Numbered from the stretch's first letter, positions 12,662 through 25,218 are shown. The stretch: DNA of 64,000 nucleotides from Zantedeschia hybrid cultivar (GCA_030544215.1 JARZZO010000002.1:29759395-29823394), one strand, 5' to 3'. Numbers and translations: made by a program. Notes: a model not told the origin generated them from the letters alone.

Positions 12662-13780
12662 ATGGCTAGGATGAGGATTGGGGTGGGGAGTATGAGTCAC
12701 ATCATTGAACCTATTGGTAAAGAGGGGTCTTCGACTTAGGGAGACTCAATTCGTGGTGAGGTTTGGACCCCGGGCCATGGAGTAGTGCAAAGTAGCCCTA
12801 TGGCTATACCATAGGGGGACCTTGGGGCATTTTTGTAGGCTTTTCAGGGCATGGTCCAAACCATGCAAGTACTGGATGCATAGTAGGCTCAGGTGGCACT
12901 GCAGACTCAGACCGTTCAGATGACTACATTTAGGGTGATAATGATGGAGAAGTTCAAAAAGTTAGGGCCTCCTTCTTTTAAGGGGGGAGCAAACTAAAGG
13001 TTGTTGAAGTATGGATTTGGCAGATCAAGAAAATCTTTGCGGCCATCAGTTGTGCAGAGGAAGATAAGGTCAAGTTGGCTACCTTCATGCTCGATGATCG
13101 AATAGATTTTTAGTGGAACTCTGCCAAAAGGACCACATTCGCTGGCCAGGATTGGCTAATTCTGTGGAGGGATTTTATGACCGCCTTTCGAGAGCAATAC
13201 TTTTCTTCACATGTCAGGGATGTGAAGGTTGCCAAGTTCCTTATATTGACTCAGAGAGCTATGACTGTGGCTGAGTATGTGTCCAAGTTCATGGAGTTGG
13301 AGAGATTTGCACCTAGTTTCTTCCCGACGGAAGAGGAAAGAACCAAGAAGTTCGTCAATAGACTAAATGGGGCTTTTCGCAGTAAAGTAGGTATGTTCAG
13401 ATATGCAGTGGTGAAGGATACCTTGGAGACAGCTTACATAGCAGAGCGAAAGCAGATTGCTTTTGCAAACATCAAGAAGGGCACGGTGGGGAAGAATGTT
13501 CTGGCTCGATCTTTCTACCGTGATCTCGACAAGAAGAAAAGGAAAGACTTTCAGGCGGCAGCATCAACAGCAAAGATAATACAACAACCAGTCTGTGCGC
13601 AGTGTGGGCAACCCTAAGGTCATATGATGAGGGATTGCCCTAAGCCTAAGGGCAACTTTGCACCTACAGCACTTGCAAAAGGAAAGGCACGTGTCTATAC
13701 GCTTACCAAGGAAGTGGCTAAAGCAGATGATGACACCAATAGAGCTACATGTGTTATTCTAGCTAAAGGTGTATGTGCCT
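12662..13780 (+). pseudogene. gag of gypsy element G1, broken
   Basis: Translates in pieces into a Ty3/gypsy Gag polyprotein. It begins at an ATG at 12662 and is interrupted by several stops and a frameshift between about 12740 and 13175. The longest open piece (13177-13617) carries the retrotransposon Gag core (RAMTVAEYVSKFMELERFAP) and ends in the first half of a CCHC zinc knuckle, CAQCGQP. A stop then replaces a residue before GHMMRDCPKPKG, which completes the knuckle. Gag would form the particle and bind the element RNA. Its relatives are the chromovirus-type gypsy Gag proteins. The many stops make it non-functional. Confidence 0.8.
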
Positions 13781-14290
13781 GAGTTATGTTTGATTATAGT
13801 GCTACAAATAGTTTTGTTTCCACTTGATTTATTGATTATCTAGAGAGTATTGTGCTTTAGAGGTACCACCCTTGACTATTACTATAGCTACTAGTAAGGC
13901 CTTGATTTTCACACTTATAGTGTCTAGTGTTCATGTTCGCATAGCGGATCATGATTTATTTGCATGGCCCTATGTCATTGGCATGGTGAACTTTGATACT
14001 ATATTGGACATGGATTTTCTGGAGAAACATGATGCACTTTTAGATTGTAGGAAGATGAGGGTCATATTTCAAGGTCCTCGACCAGAGGATACTTTCTACT
14101 TTCAGCGTCCAAAGAATAAGTTTGGAAGGGTGTTTATCTCTGTCATAAAAGTAGAGAAACTAGTTAGTCAAGGCTGCGATGCATTCTTGGCTAGTGTGGT
14201 GATTGATAATGACACATCCAAGACAGTGCAGGACATTGAGGTGATTTGGGACTTTCTTGATATGTTCATTGACGATTTCTAGCGATGCCT
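13781..14290 (+). pseudogene. Aspartic protease region of G1, broken
   Basis: Follows gag in the usual gypsy order. The active-site region reads VMFDYSATNSFVS, where the family has a D-S/T-G-A motif, so the catalytic triad is lost (DYSA). Stops interrupt it at about 13780 and 13826. The downstream half (13872-14282) is open and includes the typical GMVNFDTILDMDFLEKHDA segment of chromovirus proteases. The protease would cleave the Gag-Pol polyprotein. Confidence 0.7.
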
Positions 14291-15373
14291 ATAAGAGATC
14301 AATTTTATCATTGATCTTCTATCAGGGATAACACCTATTTCGAAAGCACCATATAGAATAGCTCTTGTTGAGTTGGCAGAATTGAAGAAGCAACTGTAGG
14401 AACTTTTAGACAAGGGCTTCATACATCCAAGTGTGTCACCATGGGGTGCACTAATGTTATTCGTCCGGAAGAAGGATGGGTCGATATGGCTGTGCATTGA
14501 TTACCGCAAGATCAATCAAGTCACTATCAAACACAAGTATCCTTTGCTAAGGATTAAGGACTTGTTTGATCAGTTATAATCATCCAAGGTCTTCTCCATG
14601 ATTGATCTTCGATATGGCTTTCACCAGTTTCAAATCAAGGATGAAGACATTCCGAAAATGGCTTTCCGTACTAGGTATGCTCATTATGAGTTCTTGGTTA
14701 TGCCTTTTGGGCTAACCAATGCCCTTGATGCACTTATGGATTTGATAAATATAATCTTTAAGCTAAAGTAGAGGCTGTTAAGAAGTGAAAAGCTCCAAGG
14801 ATTGCTACTGAGATCAGGAATTTCTTAGGTTTGGCCAGATATTACAAAAAATTTATTGGAAGATTCTCTACATTGGCTGCTCTTATGATTAAGCTGACAC
14901 ACAAAGGTGATAAATTTGTCTGGTCAGCTGAATGCAAGTATAGTTTTCAGGAGTTAAAGAAGAGATTGACCACTACTCTGGTACTCACTCTGCCGAGTGG
15001 GATTGATGGCTTTGTGATTTATATAGATGCTTCACGCAAGGGTCTCGGATGTATGCTTATGCAATATGGCAAGGTTATACTATATGCATCGTGATAATTG
15101 AAAGACCATAAATAGAATGACCCTACTCATGATCTGGAGATGGCCCCTACAGTGCATGCATTGAGGATATGGCGGCATTATTTTTACAGAGCTCAGTTTA
15201 AGGTGTTCACTAACCACAAGAGCCTGAAATACATATTCTTACAGAAGGATCTCAATATGAAACAAAGGCGCTGGGTGGAGTTCTTAAATGATTATGACTG
15301 TACTTTAAACTATCACCTAGACAAGGCGAATGTGGTAGCGAATGCATTGAGCAGAAAGCTTATGTTTTCACAG
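14291..15373 (+). pseudogene. Reverse transcriptase and RNase H of G1, with internal deletion
   Basis: The RT N-terminal half is clear: VRKKDGSIWLCIDYRKIN, a FSMIDLRYGFHQF palm segment and EFLVMPFGLTNA. After MDLINI (about 14753) the sequence jumps to the region just before FLGLARYYKKFI (about 14820). The segment that normally carries the catalytic (Y/F)xDD motif, roughly 80 residues, is missing. RNase H follows: tether GDKFVWSAECKYSFQELKKR (14905-14965), FVIYIDASRKGLGCML, then TVHALRIWRHYFYRAQFKVF with the expected SRK end at 15352. Stops at 14398, 14577, 14768 and 15093. Not functional. Confidence 0.8.
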
Positions 15374-16870
15374 TTACACTTAGAGTGGAAAGATATGGAA
15401 AATGCTATTGAAGTCACACTTCAGGTACACAGTGAGAGGTCATATATGATGCAGTTGACTGTTCGGTCTACTCTGATTGACTGCATTATCCAGGCTCAAG
15501 AGAAGGATCAAGTTGTTCTTACTATAGAAGGCAAGCCTGATGTGGTGAAAGGTATAGATGGAGGTATTGGGCTTGTCAACAGGATATGTGTGCCGAATGA
15601 TTACGAGCTAAGAAAAGTATTGATGGCTGAAGCTCATAAATCTAAATTTTCAATACACCTAGGGAGCACAAAGATGTACCGATATTTGAAGAAGAATTTC
15701 TGATGGTTAGACATGAAGAAAGACGTCACAAATTTTATTTCTAGATGCTTGACATGTCAGCAAGGGAAGGCTGAACATCAGAGACCTACTGGTCTATTGC
15801 AATCAATGGAAATTCCGATAGAGTGGGAGCATATTACCATGGTCTTCATTACTGGTTTGCCTAAGACTAGGAAGAAGCATGACATGATATGTGTGATTGT
15901 GGATCAGCTAACCAAATCTACTCATTTTCTCTCCATCCAAAAGACCCAGTCTTTAAAAGAGTTGATTAAATTGTATATTGATGAGATAATCTGGTTACAT
16001 GATGTGCCAATTTCTATTATATCAGATAGGGATTCTAAATTCACTGCTCGATTCTAGAAAAGTCTATAAGAAGTTTTGGGCACATAGTTGAAGTTTAGTT
16101 TTTATTTTTCATCCTCATATCGATGGTCAATCTGAGAGGACTATACAAATGCTCGATGATATGTTGAGAGCGTGCAACCTAGAATGGCAGGGTAACTGGG
16201 ATGATCAGCTCCCTCTGATTGAGTTTGCATGCAATAATAGTTATCATTCTAGCATTGGGATTGGCTCCATATGAGGAACTTTATGACATACGATATAGGT
16301 CACATGTTTGTTGGTTTGAAGTTAGTGAAAGATGCTTGATAAGACCGCAGATTGTGCAATACTGTTATGAGAAGATTGATATTATCAGAAAGAGATTACT
16401 TACTGCTCAGAGTCACTAGAAGAGTTATGTTGACAACAGAAGGCGAGAGCTGGCATTTAAAGTGAGAAATCATATATTTTTGAAAGTGTCTCCTACTAAG
16501 GGTATGATGTGGCTCGACAAGAAGGGCAAATTAAGTCCAAAATTCATTGGGCCATTCGAGATTCTACAACGAGTTGGCGTATAAGTTGGCATTACCGCCT
16601 GCATTGGTCAATGTGTATTTGATGTTTCATGCATCTATGATCATAGAGTACATATCAAATCATCTTGTGTGATTGAGTATAAGCCACTAGAACTACAGTA
16701 GGAGCTATCCTATAAAGAGAAGCCGATTCACATATTGGACTGTGAAGAGCAAGTACTCCGAACCTAGGTGATTCCTCTGGTGAAGATCTTATGGTAGAAC
16801 TCTTCTACGAAGGAAGGTATTTGGGAGACCGAGGAAGATATGAAGAAGAAGTATCCATTCTTATTTGGTA
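15374..16870 (+). pseudogene. Integrase region of G1, broken
   Basis: The zinc-finger region ends with CLTCQQGKAEHQRPTGLLQ (from about 15750). The catalytic core follows, with WEHITMVFITGLP (family D replaced by V in the DFVTGLP motif), VDQLTKSTHFL and IISDRDSKFTARF. Dense stops occur from 16057 on. The C-terminal part (16435-16870) is recognisable only in patches, such as the QKSYVDNRRRELAF-like sequence. A chromodomain may follow but I cannot confirm it. Integrase would insert the cDNA. This copy is dead. Confidence 0.75.
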
Positions 16871-16904
16871 AGTTATGCTGATTTAAATTTCGAGGACGTA
16901 ATTT

Positions 16905-16921
16905 CTTTAAAAGGGAAAAGA
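16905..16921 (+). other. Polypurine tract of G1
   Basis: TTTAAAAGGGAAAAGA, a purine-rich run immediately before the 3' LTR start at 16922. Its position and composition fit the plus-strand primer of gypsy elements. Confidence 0.6.
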
Positions 16922-17050
16922 TGTAATATCTTAGATCTTAAACTCGTTAATTTGTTAGTGGGCCAAGGTTAAATTTAATTAGATTTAAATAAGTCTAGTT
17001 AGTCAATTAATATGCTAAAATAATTTAAACATGTTTAATATTTACTTTTT
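16922..17050 (+). mobile_element. 3' LTR of G1, truncated
   Basis: TGTAATATCTTAGATC onward aligns with the 5' LTR from 9597 for about 130 bp (shared GATTTAAATAAG, AGTCAATTAAT, GTTTAATATTTA). Similarity is lost near 17050. The remaining 2.7 kb is absent, replaced by about 66 bp of unrelated sequence and then the CACTA element. Confidence 0.65.
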
Positions 17051-17127
17051 ATATTGAGATACTCTCAAGGCAGTTTACCTAGTGGAGCACCCTAAATTTA
17101 CTCCTCTAAAATGATACACTATAAGGA

Positions 17128-17590
17128 ATATAGGATTTGTCAGCGGCCATGAGCCGTTGACAAATATCAGAAAGTCGTAGACTAAAAATTATGTCAACAG
17201 CTTAATGGCCGTTGACAAAGTCGTGGACAAAAATCTCGTTAGCAAATATTTGTCAATGGCTAAAGAGCAACTGTTGACATATGGAACATATGTCCACAGC
17301 TACTAGCCGTGGACAAATAAGACATATGTCAACGGCTGCAACAACCGTGGACATATGAATTCATATGTTGCTAATGTCAATGGTTCAAGCCGTTGACAAA
17401 TATCTCATTTGTCAACGGCTCTTAAGCCACTGACAAATAGGTCATTTGTCCACGGCCTTAGCCGTTGACATATGCTCTACATATGTTAACAATTGTAGCC
17501 GCTGACAAATAATATATGTCCACGGTTGCTGCAGCCGTTGACATATGTTCAACAAAAGGTTTTGTCAGCGGTTTAAGCCGCTGACAACTA
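17128..17590. repeat. Left subterminal repeats of the CACTA element
   Basis: About ten facing pairs of TTGTCAACGGCT / AGCCGTTGACAA with short 4-10 base gaps, alternating with TATGTC-type versions. In CACTA elements such subterminal motifs bind the transposase. The pairs are themselves hairpin-forming, and many bases differ by C/T or G/A changes. Confidence 0.8.
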
Positions 17591-18285
17591 TTATTAATTT
17601 AAAAAAATAATAACATAGACCGCTTACTGGATACACCAGTTCACTTACACAAAAACCACCAATAATTGAATCAGGGACGTTGGCAAATAAATTGTCCCAA
17701 AGCATCATATATGCTTGCACAGTTTTTTCTGTTGAGAATACTAAAAATAACATCTAAAAAATTGGACACTGATGAACAGTTGCAATGGATACAGGATTTG
17801 TCATGTGAAAATTAACAAAATGAGCACGAACAGAATCCTATCAAAACAGCGACTCTGAGAATGTTGAATCCATTGCAGTGGAATCCCTTGGAACTGCATT
17901 GGATTCTTCACACCATGGCGTGCCCAAGGAATGTCAGAAACTTAAGGCCATAAATTTAACCTACCAATGAAAATCAGCTACTGCCATCTAAGCTTATCAG
18001 CACACAAGTGAAGCTTATAACAAAATTAGCTAATTGTCTCGCAGAAATATATCCTAATTGTATATGCAACCAATGATCTTCAATCCACAAGCGAAAAAAG
18101 AGGCAATTTTGGGAGTCTAGGAGGCGATACTACGTTTAGTTACTAAACCCCTTTACAAAACGCATGGAGCACCGTAAAAGTGACACTATGAATGAATCAT
18201 ACAAGGATAGTTTGGGAATGTAGGATCGGTAAATTTACTTCATAGGAACATACCAACATGGGACCATCATGATAGTATTCTCAAT
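17591..18285. other. CACTA interior, no recognised gene
   Basis: About 700 bp between the subterminal array and the kinase exons. No exon of the kinase C-lobe (the HPWHK and HPFFDELR regions) is visible here, so the captured gene ends before them. Nothing else recognised. Confidence 0.5.
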
Positions 18286-18289
18286 GTGA

Positions 18290-20537
18290 TTCCATGGACA
18301 AGCAAGATTATCCATTTCTTCTCATGTTGGTGCACCAAGAACCTGAAAGAGTTCACTTCATCAAACACTAAACAAAATTTGCATTATTCTCAGTGTAAAG
18401 GCATAAAGACAGCATCTGATACCTTGATTATTTCAACAAGCTGGTCAACAGCACTTTCTCCTGGAAACAATGGCTGTAAAGATGACCAAAACACAAAGGA
18501 GGAAAAATCAGCCTCACATCACTATGACTAGATTCTCCATTATGCTATTTTTACTCTTACACAAACAATATAACTTGCTAGTCTCACCTGGCCAAGAAGT
18601 AATTGCAAGAACACAACCAGTAGACCATATATCAATTGATGTCGTGTATTCCGTTGCACCAAATATAAGCTCTGGAGCACGATAATAACGAGATCAGATG
18701 TATGATATGTTTGTTTCGCCCTTAACCTGGTTTATCAAAAAAAATAGTGTTAGGCATGTTGTTTTACTAAAAGTGAAGAAAAGCAATAGCACTGAAAGAT
18801 AGCACTCCTTTTAAAAGCATTTCTACTTGAGGACAAGAAAACAAAGATGGTGATACTAATGTCAATTGATAGTGATTCAACAAGTTTGTTATAAATAGAG
18901 ACATTTCACATGTAATTGTAGTAAACATGTGAAGAATGACTATAGCTTTTCAGCATTGGGTTCTCCTTTGCTAATTCGAAACTACAGTTGAGTAAATCAT
19001 CTCCAATTCTCAAGAAATTTGCACTTGTAACCCTATAGATGACTTGTGGACATTATCCTATGGGTTGATTAAACAGGCATCCTGTCCTAGAAAACTCCAG
19101 ACACTTGAAAGAAGTAAGGCTAAGTAGCACATTTGCAAGCTAGAATTTGCATTCTTACAAAGGGTGTCTTGCCAACCTTCTATGGCAAAGTACTTCCCAT
19201 TGTAAAGGCTACAATATCTATCAAACAACTGATCTATCTACCCTTTGGCAGTCAATCCTAACCACGTACCAACACGAATGAAGGTTCATGGTCCCCACCC
19301 CCCTCACAAAAAGGGGGAAAAAATACAAAGCCATACGTGGGAAACAGTAATAAGCCAAATAACAATTAAGTAGAAGCACATATGTAAAACTCCATCACGT
19401 CACGGAGATGCAAATGGTATGAAATAGATGCTTGAAGCGTTTGCCAAACAAAAGTGAACAACTAAACCATTTAGGCATTTATAATAAGCCAATTCAACTT
19501 TAACTCAAAAATAGCACTTATGTTAGATCAATCACTTGTGACATCTAGTGAAAAGATGAGCAGCTCGAGGGTTCGTTAAATTGCACTCTCCGTTTCAAGC
19601 TTGATATACATATGACGTATATTTAGCACTTACAAACAGCAAATTAAAAGCTAATTCAATGTTAAGCCCAACCATCAAATCCCTTACGACGATCCCATAT
19701 CATATAAAAGAAACAATTTAATATTTTAATTCACTAAGCATTTTATAATTTTCTTATTTTAATATAGTAATTGTGCGTTCATCGGACACTTTGTGACAAA
19801 CTGTTTCTAAATGTGTTCCTCAAGGATGCTTCAGATGTATACCAAATCCTGAGAACTTGCATTTTGCAATACCATATCTACAGCTGTCAAGTAAACACAT
19901 TTTGCGAAAAATTATAGTGGGAGAAAGAAGGAACAAAATGGAAGAACATACCAACACTTTGGCACTACCAAAGTCACAAAGCTTCACTTGGTGGGTAAGA
20001 GGATCAACCTGCAAATCATATATGCAGGTGACAAATGAAAAATACTTCCCTGAGGAAAGATAAAAATCAAGGATTAATCCACTAAGACTTTCTAATAGAA
20101 AGATACAATTCATAGGAGAATACCAATAGATTTTGTGGTTTTACGTCACGATGACAAACACCTTGGATGGTGTGGATATATGCCAATCCCCTAAAAATCT
20201 GCATAAACAAGCATATATCTCAACCTGGAACCACATGGAACAGCAAAATATTATAGTATTTGAGATTTTGAATTAGAAACCTATAATATGAAGGACAAAA
20301 AGTACCCAACAATAAATTGTACTTAGTAAGTATAGGGTTTCACATAAATAAGTGGCATCCTCTGGTTCACATTCTTATAATGCTTCAAGACCCGATATAC
20401 AGTTTCAGGAACATATGACCAAATTATGAAAAAGCTCATCTCTGCTAGAGGTCGAAAAGAAACAATGCTTCAAACATATCTCATTCGGATGATCTATTCA
20501 ACGCATCAATTGCAGCTCACGGTTCTTGTATCCATAG
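18290..20537 (-). pseudogene. SHAGGY/GSK3-like kinase gene fragment (exons of the kinase domain)
   Basis: Six exons read on the minus strand. About 20324-20534 gives YKNRELQLMR, LKHCFFSTSSRDELFHNLV and NQRMPLIYVK. 20124-20198 gives GVCHRDVKPQNLL with the catalytic HRD. 19952-20008 gives VDPLTHQVKLCDFGSAKVL with DFG. 18588-18726 gives SRYYRAPELIFGATEYT. 18423-18473 gives PLFPGESAVDQLVEIIK. From 18342 comes VLGAPT. Introns have GT-AG ends. The sequence is closest in my recall to the AtSK41/42 (ASK kappa/dzeta) type. It is broken: L to stop in LMR, 5 bases lost after NLV, TGT to TGA in the activation loop before SRYYR, 2 bases lost before the end of the fourth exon, CGA to TGA after APT. The glycine-loop exon and the C-lobe end are absent. 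The intact gene is a Ser/Thr kinase of hormone and stress signalling. Confidence 0.88.
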
Positions 20538-20540
20538 AGG

Positions 20541-20887
20541 CTGGAATCATCTTACTAAACATAAATCAAAGTTACAAAAGTGAGGAATCCGTAAAATAGT
20601 AATCAGGGAACAACTCAGAAACCCAAAAAAGGAAAAGGAGAAAAATGACGAAAGTAACAGATCAGGCACGAGCGGACACGGTTCTTCTCCAATTACCGAA
20701 TAAAGCATAGTAGGGAAGAGCTTGGAATCCCTAAACCACGCCCATATCGGCAAAAAGGAAAAAAGCACAACTCCAAAAAATCACGACACACCGCCAAATA
20801 ATCCACCACGAAAAACGAAACAGGAGCGGAGATGGGAACAACCCCCCCTCCCCCCCGTGAAACATAGATATCCATCCAGCAAAGGAC
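20541..20887 (-). other. Kinase-fragment intron, interrupted by copia
   Basis: Non-coding sequence between the first recognisable kinase-domain exon and the copia insertion. It joins across the insertion to 59676-59782. The expected exon with the ATP-binding glycine loop is not found in either part, so it was lost before or after capture. Confidence 0.55.
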
Positions 20888-20892
20888 CTACA

Positions 20893-22447
20893 TGTTGGGT
20901 TCTCGCGTTTCTCCGGATCGCTCACGCAGTGGAAAATAAAATAAAATAAACGATCTATTCCTGTTTCGAAAATACTAAAAACCGGATCATCAGATAATCG
21001 GTTCTTACCGTGTGCGGATTCGAATCCGCAACCGATCGGTTCCGTCGATGTGACACCGCAAGCCGCGCAAGCGCCCGGCCTCTAGCGGAGTCCACGCGAT
21101 CCTCCTCGCGACAGATATCCTCAAGTTCCTCGTTCTTCGCAGCCTACGAAGTCTCTGCTGTTCGCCGCAACGATCGCCGCAATACGCGGACGATTTCCCA
21201 TTGAACGGGAGTCGGAGAAGCGGCGGAGTAGATCCGGGGATCCCGATTCTTCTGGGGCACCAGAGAGAGAGAGGAAGAGAAGAGGGGGCGGCTAGTGTTA
21301 GCAGCAGCCTGGCCTGCTCAGCCCGTTCGCTATATTTTATATCAACTGCGTAGTTTTTCATAAAATCCCCCTGGTTTATATAAAACCCACTTATTTATCC
21401 ATCGCCTTGAGAATCATTTGCGTGTGACCCTCTAGGCCCAATAACCAATCCGGTTAATGGCCCAATTAACCCAGTGACTCCACACTGGCCTAATTAATCA
21501 ATTAATAACTCACATTAATTAATTAATCAATCGAATTGATGTCGCAAATCAAATTCGATCGGGCCTCCGATCACGTGGGTGCTAAGCAACACCGCGTGAA
21601 TCCGGAAGGTATCGGGGTTAAGTAACCCACTCTTGGAACCTTTCTGCCGACAATTACCGCATGGAATAATCCTTCATTCGTACAAAGCTCTCAAATCAAC
21701 TCAGGGTATGGTAAACCGTCAAACCCTAACCGATCGACTCACTTGGATCGGATGCAGCCGAATAATATCGAAAAACTCTTTTCCCGATATTATCGTCCGC
21801 CCTGGCTAGGGACTTCCGCGCATCCTTCCTAGAGCATTCTCTCTCTAAGTACAAGAGCGAATGATTCCTTATTGACACTAAATTCCCTTCGACGGTATTC
21901 CGCTGTACCCGATCCTTGGCTGTTTAGAATCCCGTGGCTAGAGATTCATAAACCAAGGTTAAAGCACAAAAGTCCACCGACAAGGTGTCCTTGGTGTCTC
22001 AGGTCCAAGGACCATCCACGCAACTACGACAATAAAATCAAGCTGGTTGACAGTAAGGTACAGTACCATCCAGCGATTCAGTCGGATCAGTTCAGTGAAC
22101 TCATTCTCCAATGAGCACCTACAAATTCACCTTAGTGTCTCCACACAAGTGACTATGAGATTAGTCACCCTCATCTTATGAGCGGGAGTAATCTGTACTA
22201 GTCTATCCGAATATCCGATGTCCTTCTCGGATATCCTCCGACTAGGAACTATTAAGAATATGTGTGTTTAAGTGATCAGTCTCACTAGTATGATCTCATT
22301 ATAATCTGATCACTATCGCACATATTCACAGACTTCATTATGAGACGATAATAACGAATTATACATAATGAATATCATGCCATTATATATTAATAAATGA
22401 ACGAAATTACAAAGTCATATTGGCTTGTAGGCCACCTAAGACTAACA
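20893..22447 (-). mobile_element. 3' LTR of the split copia element (copy C)
   Basis: 1555 bp, TGTTGGGTTCTCGCG...ACTAACA, colinear with copies A, B and D. On the plus strand it is followed directly by the complement of a polypurine tract, so it is the 3' LTR of a minus-strand element. Confidence 0.93.
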
Positions 22448-22462
22448 ATCTCCCACTTGGAC
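22448..22462 (-). other. Polypurine tract of copia
   Basis: Complement of ATCTCCCACTTGGAC, that is a CCAAGTGGGAGAT-type tract next to the 3' LTR, as usual in plant copia elements. Confidence 0.85.
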
Positions 22463-23091
22463 TAAAGCCAATCACCTTTATGTACCAAACCTATAGACTC
22501 TAGGTGACGCTCAGACACATTTTGAGCTAACGGCTTTGTCAGTGGATCTGCTACATTGTCGACAGATGGAACTCTTTCTACCACTACATCTCCTCTAGAT
22601 ATGATCTCTCTGATTATATGAAAGCGCCTCAGAATATGCTTCGATTTCTGATGAGACCGCGGCTCTTTCGCTTGTGCAATGGCTCCATTGTTGTCGCACA
22701 ATAGCAAAACAGGTTCAGAGATACTGGGAACTACGCCAAGGTCGGTGATGAATTTCTTCAACCACACTGCTTCCTTGGCGGCTTCAGTTGCAGCGATATA
22801 CTCAGCTTCAGTCGTCGAATCTGCAGTGGTTGCTTGCTTGAAACTCTTTCAGCACACTGCGCCTCCGTTTAATGTAAACACAAATCCAGATGTAGACTTA
22901 CTATCATCTGGATATGACTGGAAACTCGAGTCAGTAAAGCCTGGCAGTTTCAAGTCATCTCCTCCGTAGACCAGAAACATATCCTTAGTTCTTCTTAAGT
23001 ACTTAAGGATACATTTCACTGCCTTCCAATGCTCTTCACCTAGATCAGCCTGAAATCTACTCGTAACACTTAGAGAAAATGCAACATCAAG
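22462..23091 (-). pseudogene. RNase H domain of the split copia element
   Basis: Minus-strand reading gives the C-terminal copia RNase H: GFTDSSFQSYPDDSKSTSG, DSTTEAEYIAATEAAKEAVW, LLCDNNGAIAQAKEP, KHILRRFHIIREII and the ending NVADPLTKPL before the stop at 22462. One in-frame TGA (22849-22851) replaces the Trp of the AVCW segment. The right edge is the insertion point of the nested element (TSD CCGTG, 23092-23096). Reading resumes at 52634. RNase H degrades the RNA strand during reverse transcription. Confidence 0.88.
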
Positions 23092-23096
23092 CCGTG

Positions 23097-24432
23097 TGTG
23101 AGTGCTTTAAAATGCTCGTGTGATTAACATGGAAAATCTATGTTGTTTAGTGTAAAACTAACCTATTAAAAACAGTAACTACGTGCAATGATCGCCAGAA
23201 ACTTTTGACTTAAAAAGTTTCAAAAGAGAGTATGATCGCCTACCTGTTTGAATGCGGAAGATGTCGAGTCCTTGGTTCCCCTCCTTCAGCCGGCTGAAGA
23301 AAGAGAGCCCTTCTCGTTGTTCTTTGTTCTTGCTGTTGAATTTGAAGTTTGAGATTTGAGGATCGTCCAGAAGTCCTTCTGGGTTTGATTGTTCTCCCCT
23401 TTTGTTCTCTTGTTGTTGTTGAGTGCAGCAGAAATAGAGAAACAGATGAAGAAATGAAGATGAGAATTTCAGTAGAAGCAGTATCTAAACTGATCATGAT
23501 TTTAAGCATACAATCAAACAGCAAACTTACTTGTTTAAATGGTTTTGAAACCCCTTAAATCAAATAGGTTTTGGAAGATGATGTTGTGGTGTATGTTGCA
23601 TGAAGTGATTATGAAGAATGAGAGATTTAAATGAAGATGTAGAATGAAAGTGCAGAAATGAAACACTTATGCCCAATTTGTTGAAGCCTTGAAAGGATGA
23701 AGATTCTGAAAGGACGCCGACTTCTGGAAATGGCAGCGCTCTGGCGTTCCGACGTTGTTGCTCCGATCTTCAACTCGCTATAATAACGCTCTCTTAATGG
23801 CTTTCTTCTCTTTTTTTTTTTAACTCATCAAGATGTAAGGTATTTATAGACTTCTTCTGCGTCCGTGATTAACATGGAAAAACTTGGGATTTATCCATCT
23901 TAACTGACAGATAAATACAGATTAATTCATCTTTATTTGTAATTATCTAAAACGCGTCCACCATGGATGACGCCTTTCAGATTAATTAAGATAAGGATAA
24001 ATATCCGAGAAAACTTATCTTTATCTTTATTAGCTAAAACGCGTCCACATGTGCAGACGTCTTTTACACTAATTAAGATAAGGATAAACATCCGGAAGAG
24101 AAGTTAAAATAGCCTAGGAAACCTAAAACGCGTCAGCACTCACAGACGTCTTTTAGCTAATTAATCAATTGATTAAAATTCAAATTTCAACGTTAAAATA
24201 AGAATAAACTCTAAATGGCGTCCACATGTGTCGACGTCTTTTATACTTCTTCCTATTTTTACTGAAATTCAATTTAAAATCAATTTAATTGATTAACTTA
24301 AACATGTCTGTTAAACCCGACACTTAAAAAGATCAATAAAAATTAATCAATGATTAAATATCAAACCATTCTGAGGCATTATTATATGATATGAAATTTA
24401 CTCAAAATGACATCAAAATTAGCGTGTCTACA
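23097..24432 (-). mobile_element. 3' LTR of the Tat/Ogre-like element
   Basis: 1336 bp and colinear with 51293-52628. It contains four GCGTC-N10-GACGY palindromes, cores at 23954-23973, 24041-24060, 24130-24149 and 24218-24237, spaced about 88 bp apart. Confidence 0.93.
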
Positions 24433-25218
24433 GCTGCCTCACCTTGGCATTGTCTTTGCAAGGGAGTGAAATGGAATGGAATGTATTGAAAAGGTGATGT
24501 CAAGGTGTGATGAGACACGCTCTTAACATCACATGATTAGAATTTTTCTCGAAATTATCAATGAAGATAACTCAAAGAAATCAATGGAATCAATCCTGTC
24601 TGGATGAAGTAGACAAGGAAATAAAATAAAGTCGATCAACCTCCTCGGAGTGGGAAGTACCCTAGGTCGTAGACACTGTAGGTTTCATCATGGGGAGCAT
24701 TTGCCAGCCAATGTGGACGTGCTGCAGCCATGATGGATCTTAAAAGAAAACAAGAAATATTGGATAAAGAATCCAAGAAAGGATAGAATTCTAAGGATAT
24801 CTTCAAGCGAACCTCAAAGATAATCAAGATACTCAATTCAGAATGGAATATTTCATATCATGTTAAAATTATTTGATTTAATGATCTGAAACTTAATCAA
24901 TAATTAATCCTTATTACAATGATTTCAAAGTCCTACATGATGCATGCTGGGCTAAAAGAAAAATATAAAGTCAAATAAAATATAAATTAATCAAGGATAA
25001 TATTGTTAAATTGTCATTAATGAGTCAAGATACCAATTCTTGTAATTCAGTGCTAAGCCGAAACTCGTTTATCCACGCACCGTTTCACAAAAAAAATGGA
25101 ACCATCGTCCCCACTAATTAACAATCCAACGGCCTATCCATGCGATTAAGAATTCTCTGGAATTATCACTGTTTTTGTTGTAGGGGAACTCAAATTCCAG
25201 TTTCATCAAAACCATAAG
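24433..25218 (-). other. 3' untranslated region of the Tat/Ogre-like element
   Basis: Single-copy part of the element between the 3' LTR and the start of the tandem duplication. In element orientation the last bases before the LTR are AAGGTGAGGCAGC, a weak polypurine tract. No convincing gene in it. Confidence 0.6.

Noticed and set aside
18286..18685. Plus-strand frames over the kinase exons
   Set aside because: They are shadows; the minus strand gives the kinase exons with matching splice sites.
21005..21361. Frames inside copia LTRs (118, 68, 127 residues) as proteins
   Set aside because: They lie in the non-coding LTR and are not conserved as frames between the four LTR copies.
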